The notes beneath the pieces were generated by a model that was not told where the DNA came from, did not search any database, and was given only the letters and a program-made list of their open reading frames with translations. This document shows, one piece after another, positions 7,272 to 14,559 of a stretch of DNA of 18,625 nucleotides. The DNA comes from CAYGJN01 sp964350135 (lineage in GTDB: Bacteria > Bdellovibrionota > Bacteriovoracia > Bacteriovoracales > Bacteriovoracaceae). The stretch's first letter is position 1. Every line of letters begins with the position of its first letter. The stretch covers positions 1 through 18,625 of the forward strand of contig CAYGJN010000049.1 in the NCBI GenBank assembly GCA_964350135.1, read 5' to 3'. The position numbers and the translations under genes were made by a program.

Positions 7272-9302
7272 TCACTCGGGCTTTTCTTCTTTAGGAGAAA
7301 GCTTTTGAATCATATCCTCTAGTCCACTGCCCTGAACCTGGCATTCTGTCCAAGTACAAAGCTGCCATTCAGACTCTGCATCTTCATAGCTCAAAACAAA
7401 ACGAGGCATTAGAAAGCAAATAAAATTGATAAACTTTGTCTCATTCACCCATGATCTTGGAACTTTAAGAACTCTATAAGCATTATCCGGATAACTAAGG
7501 GCCCTTAAAGCTTCACCACAACCAACAGGGTTATTAAGGGCAAGGTTTTTAAAATCCTTAAAGGCATCACTGCATTGATCAAGTAAAGCAGTATCAGAAG
7601 TTAACGTTGTATAACGACGAACAAGGTTTAAGTAAACACTAAGTGGAGAGCGAAATGACATATCAAAACTTTCAATAGCAAGATTTGGATAAGGCTCTAT
7701 CTTTTCAGCAGCGAGTGCTCTGGTAAAAAACTTACCATCTTTATAAAATTCATTAATAATAAAATTCATTGTGCTTACAAAGTTTGATCTAAAACTTTCA
7801 TTGCTTGTAATTTCATAAAGCCTTAATTGAGCTTCACAAAAATTTACATAGTCTTCAAAATAAGGAAGTCCATCATCTAGAGTTGTTACATGCCTAAGCA
7901 TAGTTGCACCGCTGGGTTGCCCAGGGGATCCAACAACAAAGGTACTATGAACACCCTCAAGCGAGCTTTCAATCAGATCTTTGGCAAGAGTTTTAATATT
8001 AGGAATTCTACAATATTGAAATACATCACATAATGCCGAAAGCAGCATGAAATTCCAACTAGCAACCCCTTTATTATCAGTCATTGGAGGTATGCGGTCT
8101 CTTCTTTCATTTAGAGCAAGTTCTTTTAAATGTCTGTAGGCAAGCCAGTTCTCTTGTTTTAAAACTTCTTCTTTAAACTCAGGCTTAATATTTAAAATAT
8201 TAAGGCCGTGCTCAAAATTTCCTCCACCATGAATATCCATCCATTTATAAAAAAGATCTTTTTTATTTTTGAGTTTTTCATCTTCAAAAATTTTATCAAG
8301 CTCATCTAGGGTAAATGTAAAATAAAGCCCTTCCTGTCCTTCACTGTCAGCATCTTGAGCTGAAAAGAAATACCCACTTTCAGATTGCATTTCAGTTTTT
8401 AGATAATTTAGAGTTAGCATTAGAGCATCGAGAACATGGGCCTCTGGATAAGAAAGAGATGCTTTGGATAACACTCTTAGAGCACCAGATTGGTCATAAA
8501 GCATTTTTTCAAAATGAGGTACCAGCCAAGTATTATCTGTTGAATAACGATGAATGCCTCCTTTTGCCTGATCAAAAATTCCTCCAAGAAATAAATGATC
8601 CACTGATTTTATATAAAACTCTTTTGCTTTAGGAGCGACAAGGCCTTCAAGCATCTGTTCTGCGGCCCATTCCCAATAAGCAAAACTTGGAAATTTTGGA
8701 GCGTCACCATAACCACCTGTAGGACTTTCATATTGTTCCATGGCCTCAAAAATTGAACTTGGGTGAGGGAAATGTCCTTCAAATTTTACGTCTTGTATTT
8801 TTTGATTATTTTCAGTGATTGCTTTCAAAGCATTTTCAGAGTTTTGTTGGATAATTTCTTTATCTTGATCATAAGCTCTTTTAAGTTCATGAAGAACATC
8901 CATAAACGATGGCATCTCAGCTCTACGCTCAAGGGGAAAATAGGTTCCAACAAAATAAGGAGCAAGTTCAGGTGTAAGAAAAGCAGAAAGCGGCCATCCT
9001 CCATTACGTCCGAAAAACTGACAGGCCTTTTGGTAGAATTGATCGATATCTGGAAACTCTTCTCTATCCACCTTTATATTAATAAAATTTTCATTTAAAA
9101 AATCAGCTGTGTTTTGATCTTCAAAAGATTCATGGGCCATAACATGACACCAGTGACAACTAGAGTATCCGATGGAGAGAAATATTGGTTTATTTTGAGC
9201 TTTTGCTAAATCCAAAGCTTCTTTACCATAAGGCCGCCAATGGACAGGATTATCTTTATGTTGTTTTAGGTAAGCAGAGTTTTCATTGATGAGATGATTC
9301 AT
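7272..9302 (-). CDS. YyaL / spermatogenesis-associated-protein-20-like protein (thioredoxin-like DUF255 plus alpha/alpha barrel)
   Basis: I start at ATG 9300-9302 (676 aa), because GGA lies six bases upstream and the family conventionally begins just there (NHLINENSAYLKQHKDNPVHW, residues 2-22). The longer frame from a TTG at 9350 adds 16 unconserved residues. The N-terminal part is a thioredoxin-like DUF255 domain with CHWC at residues 49-52 followed by HVMAHESFED. The rest is a long alpha/alpha toroid-like domain, with GGI(F/H)D, HFEKMLYDQ and DADSEG blocks typical of COG1331. Length agrees with the family (about 650-700). Its biochemical role is not established; a redox or sugar-related function is usually guessed. 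Probably cytoplasmic, as no signal peptide remains with this start. It is divergent from the SLT operon. Confidence 0.88.
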   Translation of the reverse strand: MNHLINENSAYLKQHKDNPVHWRPYGKEALDLAKAQNKPIFLSIGYSSCHWCHVMAHESFEDQNTADFLNENFINIKVDREEFPDIDQFYQKACQFFGRNGGWPLSAFLTPELAPYFVGTYFPLERRAEMPSFMDVLHELKRAYDQDKEIIQQNSENALKAITENNQKIQDVKFEGHFPHPSSIFEAMEQYESPTGGYGDAPKFPSFAYWEWAAEQMLEGLVAPKAKEFYIKSVDHLFLGGIFDQAKGGIHRYSTDNTWLVPHFEKMLYDQSGALRVLSKASLSYPEAHVLDALMLTLNYLKTEMQSESGYFFSAQDADSEGQEGLYFTFTLDELDKIFEDEKLKNKKDLFYKWMDIHGGGNFEHGLNILNIKPEFKEEVLKQENWLAYRHLKELALNERRDRIPPMTDNKGVASWNFMLLSALCDVFQYCRIPNIKTLAKDLIESSLEGVHSTFVVGSPGQPSGATMLRHVTTLDDGLPYFEDYVNFCEAQLRLYEITSNESFRSNFVSTMNFIINEFYKDGKFFTRALAAEKIEPYPNLAIESFDMSFRSPLSVYLNLVRRYTTLTSDTALLDQCSDAFKDFKNLALNNPVGCGEALRALSYPDNAYRVLKVPRSWVNETKFINFICFLMPRFVLSYEDAESEWQLCTWTECQVQGSGLEDMIQKLSPKEEKPE

Positions 9303-9417
9303 AGCAGTTCCAATGTAAGATTTAGGCTGCATTTTAACACTAAATTTCAACCTAATACCAATAATTGTTTCACGGTTTGACCATAGACTTTACGCTTTGT
9401 GTTCATGAAGGTATAAG

Positions 9418-10182
9418 TTGGCCGCTATGAGAACCGCCTTATTAAATACATTATCTGCTGCAGAACAGCTTACACAGGGCTTTTTCCCTCTTTCATTAAA
9501 ACTTTTCAAAAGAAAAGATTTTGAAGCTTTTGCACTACTAATAATTTTAAGTCTAACCGGCGGCTCTACGATTATAGATTTTGATAGAGAATTAGCTTCT
9601 AGAGTTTATGATTTTAAAGAGGTTCCTGTTACTCTGACACGGTTTGACCTAGAAAGACTATCCGTACTCCCTAAAGATGAAACACTAGATTTGCTGACAG
9701 ATAATGTGCCAGAAACTATGCAGGAAAATTTTCGCCGCTATGTTAAAAAATCTTTGTTTTTTGCTCAAAAATATCAGGTTGATCCTCTTTGGGTTTTAGC
9801 TATTATGTGGACTGAGTCTCACTATAGAACTGAATCAGTAAGCTCTGTTGGAGCAAGAGGTCTGATGCAAATTATGCCTCAAACAAGTAAGTACTTGGCC
9901 TATAAATTAAAAAAAGCAAACTATGGTCCCTTTGTTCCTAATCAGTACTTCGAGTTTACTAGACCAGAAATTAATATTGAGATGGGTGTTTATTATCTGA
10001 ACTACCTACTTGAAAAATTTAATCATAATCCAGAGCTCGCTACCATTGCTTATAATGTTGGACCAGGACGTTTGAAACAAATTATTAAAAAAGGCAATTA
10101 CTCGGCCCACAGAAATCTCTATTTAAAAAAGGTCAAAAGAGCTTATATAAGATTAGCTAGCTCCTTTAATGCTAATTTATGA
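9418..10182 (+). CDS. Membrane-anchored lytic transglycosylase (SLT domain)
   Basis: The C-terminal half is a Slt70-type lytic transglycosylase domain, which cleaves the MurNAc-GlcNAc bond of peptidoglycan non-hydrolytically. Residues 121-150 read VDPLWVLAIMWTESHYRTES then VSSVGARGLMQIMPQT, with E133 as the catalytic acid. Later TIAYNVGPGRL is the conserved AYNxGPG block. A hydrophobic stretch at about 37-52 (AFALLIILSLTGGSTII) should act as an uncleaved signal anchor, putting the enzyme in the periplasm. TTG 9418 has AAGG six bases upstream; the in-frame ATG 9427 is 15 bases from it, so TTG is preferred. The stop overlaps the next start (ATGA, 10179-10182). First gene of an operon that also makes nucleotide and LPS-heptose enzymes. 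Confidence 0.88.
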   Translation: MAAMRTALLNTLSAAEQLTQGFFPLSLKLFKRKDFEAFALLIILSLTGGSTIIDFDRELASRVYDFKEVPVTLTRFDLERLSVLPKDETLDLLTDNVPETMQENFRRYVKKSLFFAQKYQVDPLWVLAIMWTESHYRTESVSSVGARGLMQIMPQTSKYLAYKLKKANYGPFVPNQYFEFTRPEINIEMGVYYLNYLLEKFNHNPELATIAYNVGPGRLKQIIKKGNYSAHRNLYLKKVKRAYIRLASSFNANL

Positions 10183-10577
10183 GCCTTATTCAAAAAAGAG
10201 ATGAACTCTTCACTATTACCAAAACATTTTTAGATAATCTTAATTTGCGAAAGCAATTAGTTAGTGAGATTCAGGAACTTAAAAAACAAGATGGACTTTC
10301 TAGCTTTGATCCCAATAGAGTAGTCTTTGTTTTTGAAAATTTGAAAAATGAGCTGAGCTTTTTAAGTATAGATGAGCTATTTGGATTCTCGCTTTTTTTA
10401 GAGTCTCATGCTTTGCAAAATAATAAAAATTATCCTCAATGGTCTAAAGGAGTTCACCTTAAATCTAGCTCTGGGCAAAGCTTTGAGGGCATTAATCTAA
10501 TACTTTTGAATCTTTTAAGGTCTGATTTGGTAGAAAAGCTCGATCTGGACCCAGAGTTTCGTGCTATTTTATCCTAA
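10179..10577 (+). CDS. Small protein resembling a degenerate type II chorismate mutase
   Basis: This 132-aa product is coupled to the transglycosylase gene by a four-base overlap and lies 18 bases before cmk. It has no signal peptide. Residues about 20-50, 'LNLRKQLVSEIQELKKQDG' then 'LSSFDPNRVVFVFENL', run parallel to the AroQ chorismate mutase pattern (R-x-x-L-x-x-x-I-x-x-x-K-x-x-x-G-x-x-x-x-D-P-x-R-E). The later 'LSIDELFGFSLFLESHAL' resembles the third helix (I-x-x-I-F-x-x-I-x-x-x-S). Differences are the Glu after DP-x-R being Val and the unusual C-terminal extension of about 45 residues. In many genomes aromatic genes sit next to cmk, which fits. Enzyme activity is doubtful; it may be a relic or a repurposed fold. 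The resemblance is read by eye. Confidence 0.6.
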   Translation: MSLIQKRDELFTITKTFLDNLNLRKQLVSEIQELKKQDGLSSFDPNRVVFVFENLKNELSFLSIDELFGFSLFLESHALQNNKNYPQWSKGVHLKSSSGQSFEGINLILLNLLRSDLVEKLDLDPEFRAILS

Positions 10578-10595
10578 CCCAGCTAATATTTAGAA

Positions 10596-11300
10596 ATGAA
10601 TTCATCTCAAGAGAAATCAAAAGTTGTGGCCATTGATGGTCCTAGTGGTAGTGGAAAGTCTTCCATTACTAAACTCGTTGCGAAGAAACTCTCTTTATTA
10701 CATATTGATACTGGGGCCATGTACCGGGCCATTAGTGTTTATTTCCATAAGCAATCCCTTGATTTAACAAATCTAGAATTAGTTACCAAAAAATTATCAG
10801 AGCTTGAGCTTGATTACGGAGTTTCAGACACAGAACTTGTGATGATTAATGGTGAGAATCTTACGACAGAGATTCGAAAACATTATGTAAGTGAGCTTGC
10901 CAGTAACACCAGTCAGATTAAAGTTGTACGTGAGTATCTTATTAGTTTTCAAAGAGAGCTGGGGAAAAATCGTCTTTGTGTAATGGAAGGAAGAGATATT
11001 GGAACAGTTGTTTTTCCAGATAGTTTTTGCAAAATTTATTTAACAGCACAGAGTATGGAAAGGGCCAGGAGACGTTTAAAAGAATTAGAAGAAAAAGGTC
11101 AAAAAGGACTAACTTTAGAAAGTATTCATGAAGATGTACTAGAGCGAGATAAAATGGATATGAGTCGAACTCTCTCTCCCCTAAAAAAAGCTGATGATGC
11201 TATTACATTAGATTCAACAAATCTCTCTCATGAAGATGTTATTGAAAAAATTTGTGATTGTGTAAAAGAGTCAGCCGAAAAATACGGAATTAAATTATGA
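10596..11300 (+). CDS. cmk: Cytidylate kinase
   Basis: The 234-aa product is a standard bacterial CMP/dCMP kinase (about 220-230 aa), which phosphorylates CMP and dCMP with ATP to feed CTP/dCTP synthesis. It has the P-loop GPSGSGKSS (residues 15-23), the CMP-site segment HIDTGAMYRAI, the signature MEGRDIGTVVFPD, and a basic R-A-R-R-R lid followed by ERDKMDMSR. No strong ribosome binding site is seen; AGA-rich sequence precedes the ATG. The last codon overlaps the next gene (ATGA, 11297-11300), so cmk and hldA are translationally coupled. Confidence 0.95.
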   Translation: MNSSQEKSKVVAIDGPSGSGKSSITKLVAKKLSLLHIDTGAMYRAISVYFHKQSLDLTNLELVTKKLSELELDYGVSDTELVMINGENLTTEIRKHYVSELASNTSQIKVVREYLISFQRELGKNRLCVMEGRDIGTVVFPDSFCKIYLTAQSMERARRRLKELEEKGQKGLTLESIHEDVLERDKMDMSRTLSPLKKADDAITLDSTNLSHEDVIEKICDCVKESAEKYGIKL

Positions 11301-12313
11301 GCAGTATTTCACAAACTAGATTTGAAGAAATTATTTCAAAATTTAGTGATCTTGATCCTATATTAGTAGTTGGGGATGTTGGTATTGATAAATACACTTA
11401 TGGTGAGGTTAACCGAATCTCTCCTGAAGCCCCTGTACCCGTACTTGAAGTTACAAAGGAATGGCATAAGCTTGGTCTTGCGGCCAATGTAACTGATAAT
11501 CTTAAGAGTCTTGAAGTCGAATCAACTCTTTGTGGTGTAACAGGAATGGATCGCAATGGTGATTTATTTGATGAGCTCTTAGAGGAGAGAAGTCTTAAAA
11601 CTTGGGGAATTGTTAGATCAGACTCAAGACAAACAACTTTTAAAGAAAGAGTTACAACCTCTATGCAACAGGTTTGCAGAGTAGATTATGAAACAAGTAC
11701 TGATCTTGATGATGTATCAAGAAGAAAAGTTCTTGACCGGGTAGGAGATTTTTCTGGCGAGCACTCTTCTGTCATTTTAGAAGATTATGGCAAAGGGCTT
11801 TTTACTGAAACTCTGACAAAAGACTTAATTACTCATTTTAAAAATCAAGGCAAGATGATTTTTGTTGATCCAAGCCGAACAACTCCTGCTCTTTATTATA
11901 AAGGGGCATCACTTTTAAAGCCTAATAGAGTGGAGTCCGAAGTTTTAGCTAGACAGCTTGGTTATGCGGAAAAAAATATTGAAACCAGGCTTGAGGTTTT
12001 AGCTGAAAAACTTGATCTTGATATGATTATTATCACTTTAGGTGCTGATGGCATGGCCTTACTGGATCGAAAAAATAATATTAAACCAACTATTATACCT
12101 ACTGTTGCCAGTGAAGTTTTTGATGTCTCCGGTGCAGGAGATACGGCCATAAGTGCAATTGCTGCAGCATTAAGTTCGGGTGCTACTTTAGAAGAAGCTG
12201 CTTGGGTTGGTAATTGTGCCTCAGGGGTAGTTGTTGCTAAAAAAGGAACTGCTCGAGTTAATAGAGCAGAGCTACTTGAGTTTTTTATAAAAATCTCTAA
12301 ACAATTTAAATAA
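11297..12313 (+). CDS. hldA: D-glycero-beta-D-manno-heptose-7-phosphate kinase (PfkB family, RfaE domain I)
   Basis: The 338-aa product matches the kinase half of HldE/RfaE, which phosphorylates heptose-7-phosphate at C1 on the way to the ADP-heptose of LPS inner core. The N-terminal block is diagnostic: VVGDVGIDKYTYGEVNRISP then EAPVPVLEV (residues 24-52). The PfkB C-terminal signature is FDVSGAGDTA with catalytic D282 in GAGDT. One oddity is LGLAANV where GGAANVA is usual, changing one Gly of the sugar-binding loop. The adenylyltransferase domain is absent, so a separate HldC-type enzyme is expected elsewhere. It overlaps cmk by four bases and is followed with no spacing by the DUF4416 gene. 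Cytoplasmic. Confidence 0.9.
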   Translation: MSSISQTRFEEIISKFSDLDPILVVGDVGIDKYTYGEVNRISPEAPVPVLEVTKEWHKLGLAANVTDNLKSLEVESTLCGVTGMDRNGDLFDELLEERSLKTWGIVRSDSRQTTFKERVTTSMQQVCRVDYETSTDLDDVSRRKVLDRVGDFSGEHSSVILEDYGKGLFTETLTKDLITHFKNQGKMIFVDPSRTTPALYYKGASLLKPNRVESEVLARQLGYAEKNIETRLEVLAEKLDLDMIIITLGADGMALLDRKNNIKPTIIPTVASEVFDVSGAGDTAISAIAAALSSGATLEEAAWVGNCASGVVVAKKGTARVNRAELLEFFIKISKQFK

Positions 12314-12826
12314 ATGGAAACTCCAAGGCATCTTAAATGTTTGGTGTTTGCGAGCTTTCTTTTTAGAAAAGACTTAATTGATCTAGAGACGATAACTGAG
12401 CTTTTTCAATCAGTGTATGGAGACTTTCTTTTATTCCATCCCCCTTTTTCATCAATGCTTAATTATTATCAAAAAGAAATGGGTGAAGTTGATAAGCTCG
12501 ATAGAGTTATTTTATGTTCAAAGAACTCTTATTCTAAAGATTGCCTGCTTCAAATTAAAAAATGGGCATTAAAGCTAGAGTCAAAATATCAAAATAATCA
12601 AAGCCGTTATCTTAATATTGATCCAGGTATTGTTTCACTAGATCAGATGATCTTAACCTCAGTAAAACCTTATGCTCATAGGATTTATTTAGGTGAAAGC
12701 ATATTTTCAGAGCTTTGTTATATTTACAAAGATGGGCATTTTCATATCCTTGATTGGACCTATCCTGACTATAGAGCAGAGGATTCGAGAAACTTTTTCA
12801 AAACGGCTAGAAGTCTGCTTTTATAA
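12314..12826 (+). CDS. DUF4416 family protein
   Basis: The 170-aa product carries the blocks I associate with DUF4416: an early P-x-x-x-x-x-x-x-YYxxEMG (residues about 43-57), an N-x-DPG segment (NIDPGIVSLDQMILTSVK, residues 101-118), HRIYLGESIFSELCYIY (122-138) and the C-terminal DWTYPDYR (147-154). Length is typical for the family. Biochemical function is unknown; there is no signal peptide, so it is cytoplasmic. Its ATG directly follows the TAA of hldA, making it the last gene of the 9418-12826 operon. A weak imperfect hairpin (CTGAAA ... TTTCAG) follows the stop. Confidence 0.8.
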   Translation: METPRHLKCLVFASFLFRKDLIDLETITELFQSVYGDFLLFHPPFSSMLNYYQKEMGEVDKLDRVILCSKNSYSKDCLLQIKKWALKLESKYQNNQSRYLNIDPGIVSLDQMILTSVKPYAHRIYLGESIFSELCYIYKDGHFHILDWTYPDYRAEDSRNFFKTARSLLL

Positions 12827-12829
12827 ACC

Positions 12830-12860
12830 TGAAATATCTATAGGGTTTCAGCTTTTACCT
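12830..12860 (+). terminator. Weak possible terminator after the DUF4416 gene
   Basis: CTGAAA and TTTCAG form a six-base-pair stem around an 11-base loop, followed by CTTTTACCTTTC. The stem is AT-rich, has alternative pairings and lacks a clean U-run, so termination would be inefficient. Confidence 0.22.
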
Positions 12861-12912
12861 TTCATTACTATTAATAGTCTCTTAGTTTAATTTAAAAATA
12901 ACTGAGAGTTCT

Positions 12913-14086
12913 ATGAAGTTGAATCTGCATATTCTGGCCTTAGCCTTAAGCTTAATTCTAGCTTTATCAAGCCTTTCTCTCGCTGAAGCCAAATGCATTA
13001 AAACCATTGATAAGGCCCTTGCTCCAGAGCAAGGAACTTACGGCCCTATACTTAAAACTACTCTTAAAGGCTCAAGATCTATTGAGCAAATCAAAGAATT
13101 AAAAATTGTTTCCTTTAATGCCTTAGGACTTCGTGAAAAAGATTTTCAACTTATGCCTTTTAATAAAAAGCGATTAAGTGAGGGGGTGGTAGCGGCTGGG
13201 GCAAGCGATAATCGGNNNNNNNNNNCCCACCCAACACACGCCACTCACCGACGCGGGTCTCGCCGCTGGAGAAAGAGCTCATAGATTACAAAAAGCTGAG
13301 ATTTTAAAAGAACTTGACGCTGACTTTGTTTTTATTCAAGAAATTGGAAAAGAGGGAAGACTAAGGGCCTTTAATGAAGAGCTTTTAGGAGATACTTACG
13401 AAGCAGTAGTTCTTCCTGTTAATAATGTGCCTTATGGAGTCTTAGTTAAAAAAGATCTTCCTTTTGAGCTTGAGCTTCATAGTTTTAAAGAAATGCCATT
13501 ACAAGACTCTGATGCTCTTGGAGTAAGAAATTTCTTCTCTCGAGATGCACAGGTTTTGGTTGTAAAATCTCCTGAAGGTGATCCACTTGCAGCAATGATT
13601 CAGCTTCATTTAAAATCAAAAATTAGCGCCCGAGGGGATCCACTTTCAAGTAAAAGAAGAACAGCAGAAGTAGAAGCCCTTGATAAAGTAATGAATCAAA
13701 TCAAAGAAAAATATCCAAATATTCCTTTTATGATGATGGGAGATTTCAACGGCGAAATCGTTGAAAAAGAGTTTAAAGCCTTAGATGAAATGAACTTCTC
13801 TGATGTATTTGAACTTTCTGCTAAGCCAGAACTTAAAGACCCTGTGACCCATGTCTTTATTGATAAGGAAAACGACCGAGTTCTTAGAGGTCATTTGGAT
13901 TATATAATAGTGGATGAAAACATCAAGAACTCGAATGCTCTTATAGATACAGATATTGTTCGCTATAAGGATCCGCAGGGCAATCTTATGCCTTACCCAG
14001 AGACTTTGGATGAGCAATACTTAAACCCATCGGATCATTATCCAGTTTGGGCAACCTTTGATTTTTCTAAATTACAATCAATATAG
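12913..14086 (+). CDS. Exported endonuclease/exonuclease/phosphatase (EEP) family protein, interrupted by a gap
   Basis: This is one gene in two frames joined across ten Ns. The 5' part (12913-13215) has a signal peptide (to about AEA, residues 1-26) and the first EEP motif IVSFNALGL with metal-site N69. The 3' part, read in the frame of 13427-14086 and open back to 13226, has VFIQEIG (catalytic Glu), LHLKSK, MMMGDFNGE (Asp/Asn), GHLDYIIVD and the final SDHYPV (Asp-His pair). Together these are all five hallmark motifs of the DNase I/exonuclease III-like metal phosphodiesterase fold. The frame change is explained if the true gap length is a multiple of three. An exported DNase, RNase or sphingomyelinase/phosphatase role is possible. 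GC-rich sequence at the gap edges is discussed as a finding. Confidence 0.85.
13216..13225. other. Assembly gap (10 N) with GC-rich flanks
   Basis: Ten Ns. By hand count the 45 bases to the right (13226-13270) hold 32 G/C and the 35 to the left (13181-13215) hold 23 G/C, far above the AT-rich surroundings. The reading frame shifts across the gap, so its true length is not ten. Confidence 0.95.
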
Positions 14087-14170
14087 CCATAAGACTGTGG
14101 CAGTAAACTTATAACTTGCCGAAAACACATTTTTATAAATTCTCAAAAAACCCAAAAATGAACCCCATGT

Positions 14171-14176
14171 TAAAAT
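14171..14176 (+). promoter_or_regulatory. Possible -10 box for the structured RNA
   Basis: TAAAAT matches TATAAT at five of six positions and would start transcription near 14183, just before the GC-rich RNA. No sigma-70 -35 box is found at the right distance, so this assignment is tentative. Confidence 0.25.
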
Positions 14177-14199
14177 CAAACTACAAAAGCCCCGTGTGA

Positions 14200-14284
14200 T
14201 AAAGGCGAGTGGGTTGTCGAAAGCCCCACAAGCAAAGCTTCTATCCTAAGGCCCTGAGAAGGCTATGGATTTACAAGCTGCCGC
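14200..14284 (+). promoter_or_regulatory. Cyclic-di-GMP-I (GEMM-I)-like riboswitch aptamer
   Basis: Helix P2 is GTGGG (14209-14213) with CCCAC (14225-14229), capped by a C-GAAA-G tetraloop (14218-14223). The junction GCAAAGC (14232-14238) is identical to the GEMM-I consensus. P3 is GCTT/AAGC plus AT/AT, then the 11-nt tetraloop receptor CCTAAG (14245-14250) / TATGG (14264-14268), capped by GCC/GGC. The closing helix is GGCG (14204-14207) with TGCC (14279-14282). Against the Vibrio Vc2 aptamer as I recall it, GCAAAGCCTC-N3-CCTAA aligns without gaps. G20, A47 and C92, which contact the ligand, correspond to G14204, A14234 and C14282. Odd points are bulged U residues in P2 and an A-C mismatch in P1. 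G at position 20 favours c-di-GMP over cGAMP. Confidence 0.55.
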
Positions 14285-14388
14285 TAGGGAAGTTGGACTC
14301 TCGCAGGGTCATTCCTGCTGGAACTATTCGGGCCAGGCTGCGTGGCGAGCGCATCGTGGAGAGTACAACACCGAAGGAGGATAATGGG

Positions 14389-14416
14389 ACCTTAAGTATT
14401 TAAGGTTACATTTTTT
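14389..14416 (+). terminator. Intrinsic terminator 1 of the structured RNA
   Basis: ACCTTAA (14389-14395), loop GTAT and TTAAGGT (14400-14406) make a perfect seven-base-pair stem followed by TACATTTTTT. The stem is AT-rich, so it may be leaky. Confidence 0.6.
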
Positions 14417-14423
14417 AACATTC

Positions 14424-14530
14424 ACATATTTTGTCGTGACGCCATGGATTTGAACTGGAGGTTTTATTTGGGCGGCGGCGTTTAAAAAAGCTTAGATGCT
14501 TCATTACGGCCAGCGGGCCTATCTAGTTTT
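14424..14530 (+). ncRNA. Second GC-rich structured segment before pheS
   Basis: Between the two terminators the sequence again has strong self-complementarity: GACGCC (14438-14443) with GGCGTT (14477-14482), AAGC-TTAGAT-GCTT around 14488-14501, GGCC-AGC-GGGCC, and TTAGAT pairing with ATCTAG across the latter. It could be a second small RNA, the 3' part of a longer RNA made by read-through, or an attenuation leader of pheST. No known leader motif was recognised. Confidence 0.35.
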
Positions 14531-14559
14531 AAAAAGGGCGGGTCATTCCGCCCTTTTTT
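14531..14559 (+). terminator. Strong intrinsic terminator 2 upstream of pheS
   Basis: GGGCGG (14536-14541), loop GTCATT and CCGCCC (14548-14553), extended by A-run/T-run pairing and ending in six Ts, form a textbook rho-independent terminator. It lies about 80 bases before the pheS start, so pheST needs either a promoter after it or regulated read-through. Confidence 0.9.

Larger units (their letters stand above)
14184..14416 (+). ncRNA. Free-standing structured RNA with c-di-GMP-I-like 5' domain
   Basis: There is no credible protein frame here. G+C is about 55% over 14191-14390 (111 of 200, hand count) in an otherwise AT-rich window, which is typical of structural RNA. The 5' domain resembles the cyclic-di-GMP-I aptamer (separate entry). 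The 3' domain can fold as a closed multibranch: ACTCTC (14297-14302) pairs with GAGAGT (14359-14364), enclosing GCAGG-GTCATT-CCTGC (14303-14318) and GCCA-N7-TGGC (14332-14346). An alternative is AGTT (14291-14294) with AACT (14322-14325). It ends in its own AT-rich terminator. I compared it by eye with tmRNA, RNase P RNA, SRP RNA and 6S RNA and saw none of their conserved blocks. It could still be a leader for pheST with read-through. Confidence 0.6.

Noticed and set aside
12693..12890. A 65-codon frame overlapping the end of the DUF4416 gene
   Set aside because: It is an alternative frame inside a well-supported gene with no start signal.
13226..13284. C-terminal tail of a truncated 123-aa protein after the gap in the first EEP frame
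   Set aside because: The tail is an out-of-frame reading; all downstream EEP motifs are in the other frame, so the gene is continuous with a mis-sized gap.
14209..14403. A 64-codon plus-strand frame in the RNA region
   Set aside because: It lies entirely in the GC-rich structured RNA and has Arg/Lys/Pro-rich random-like composition and no ribosome binding site.
14444..14485. A 13-codon frame MDLNWRFYLGGGV before the second terminator, as a pheST attenuator leader peptide
   Set aside because: It contains a single Phe codon and no Shine-Dalgarno, so it does not look like a Phe-sensing leader; the GC-rich sequence is better explained by RNA structure.
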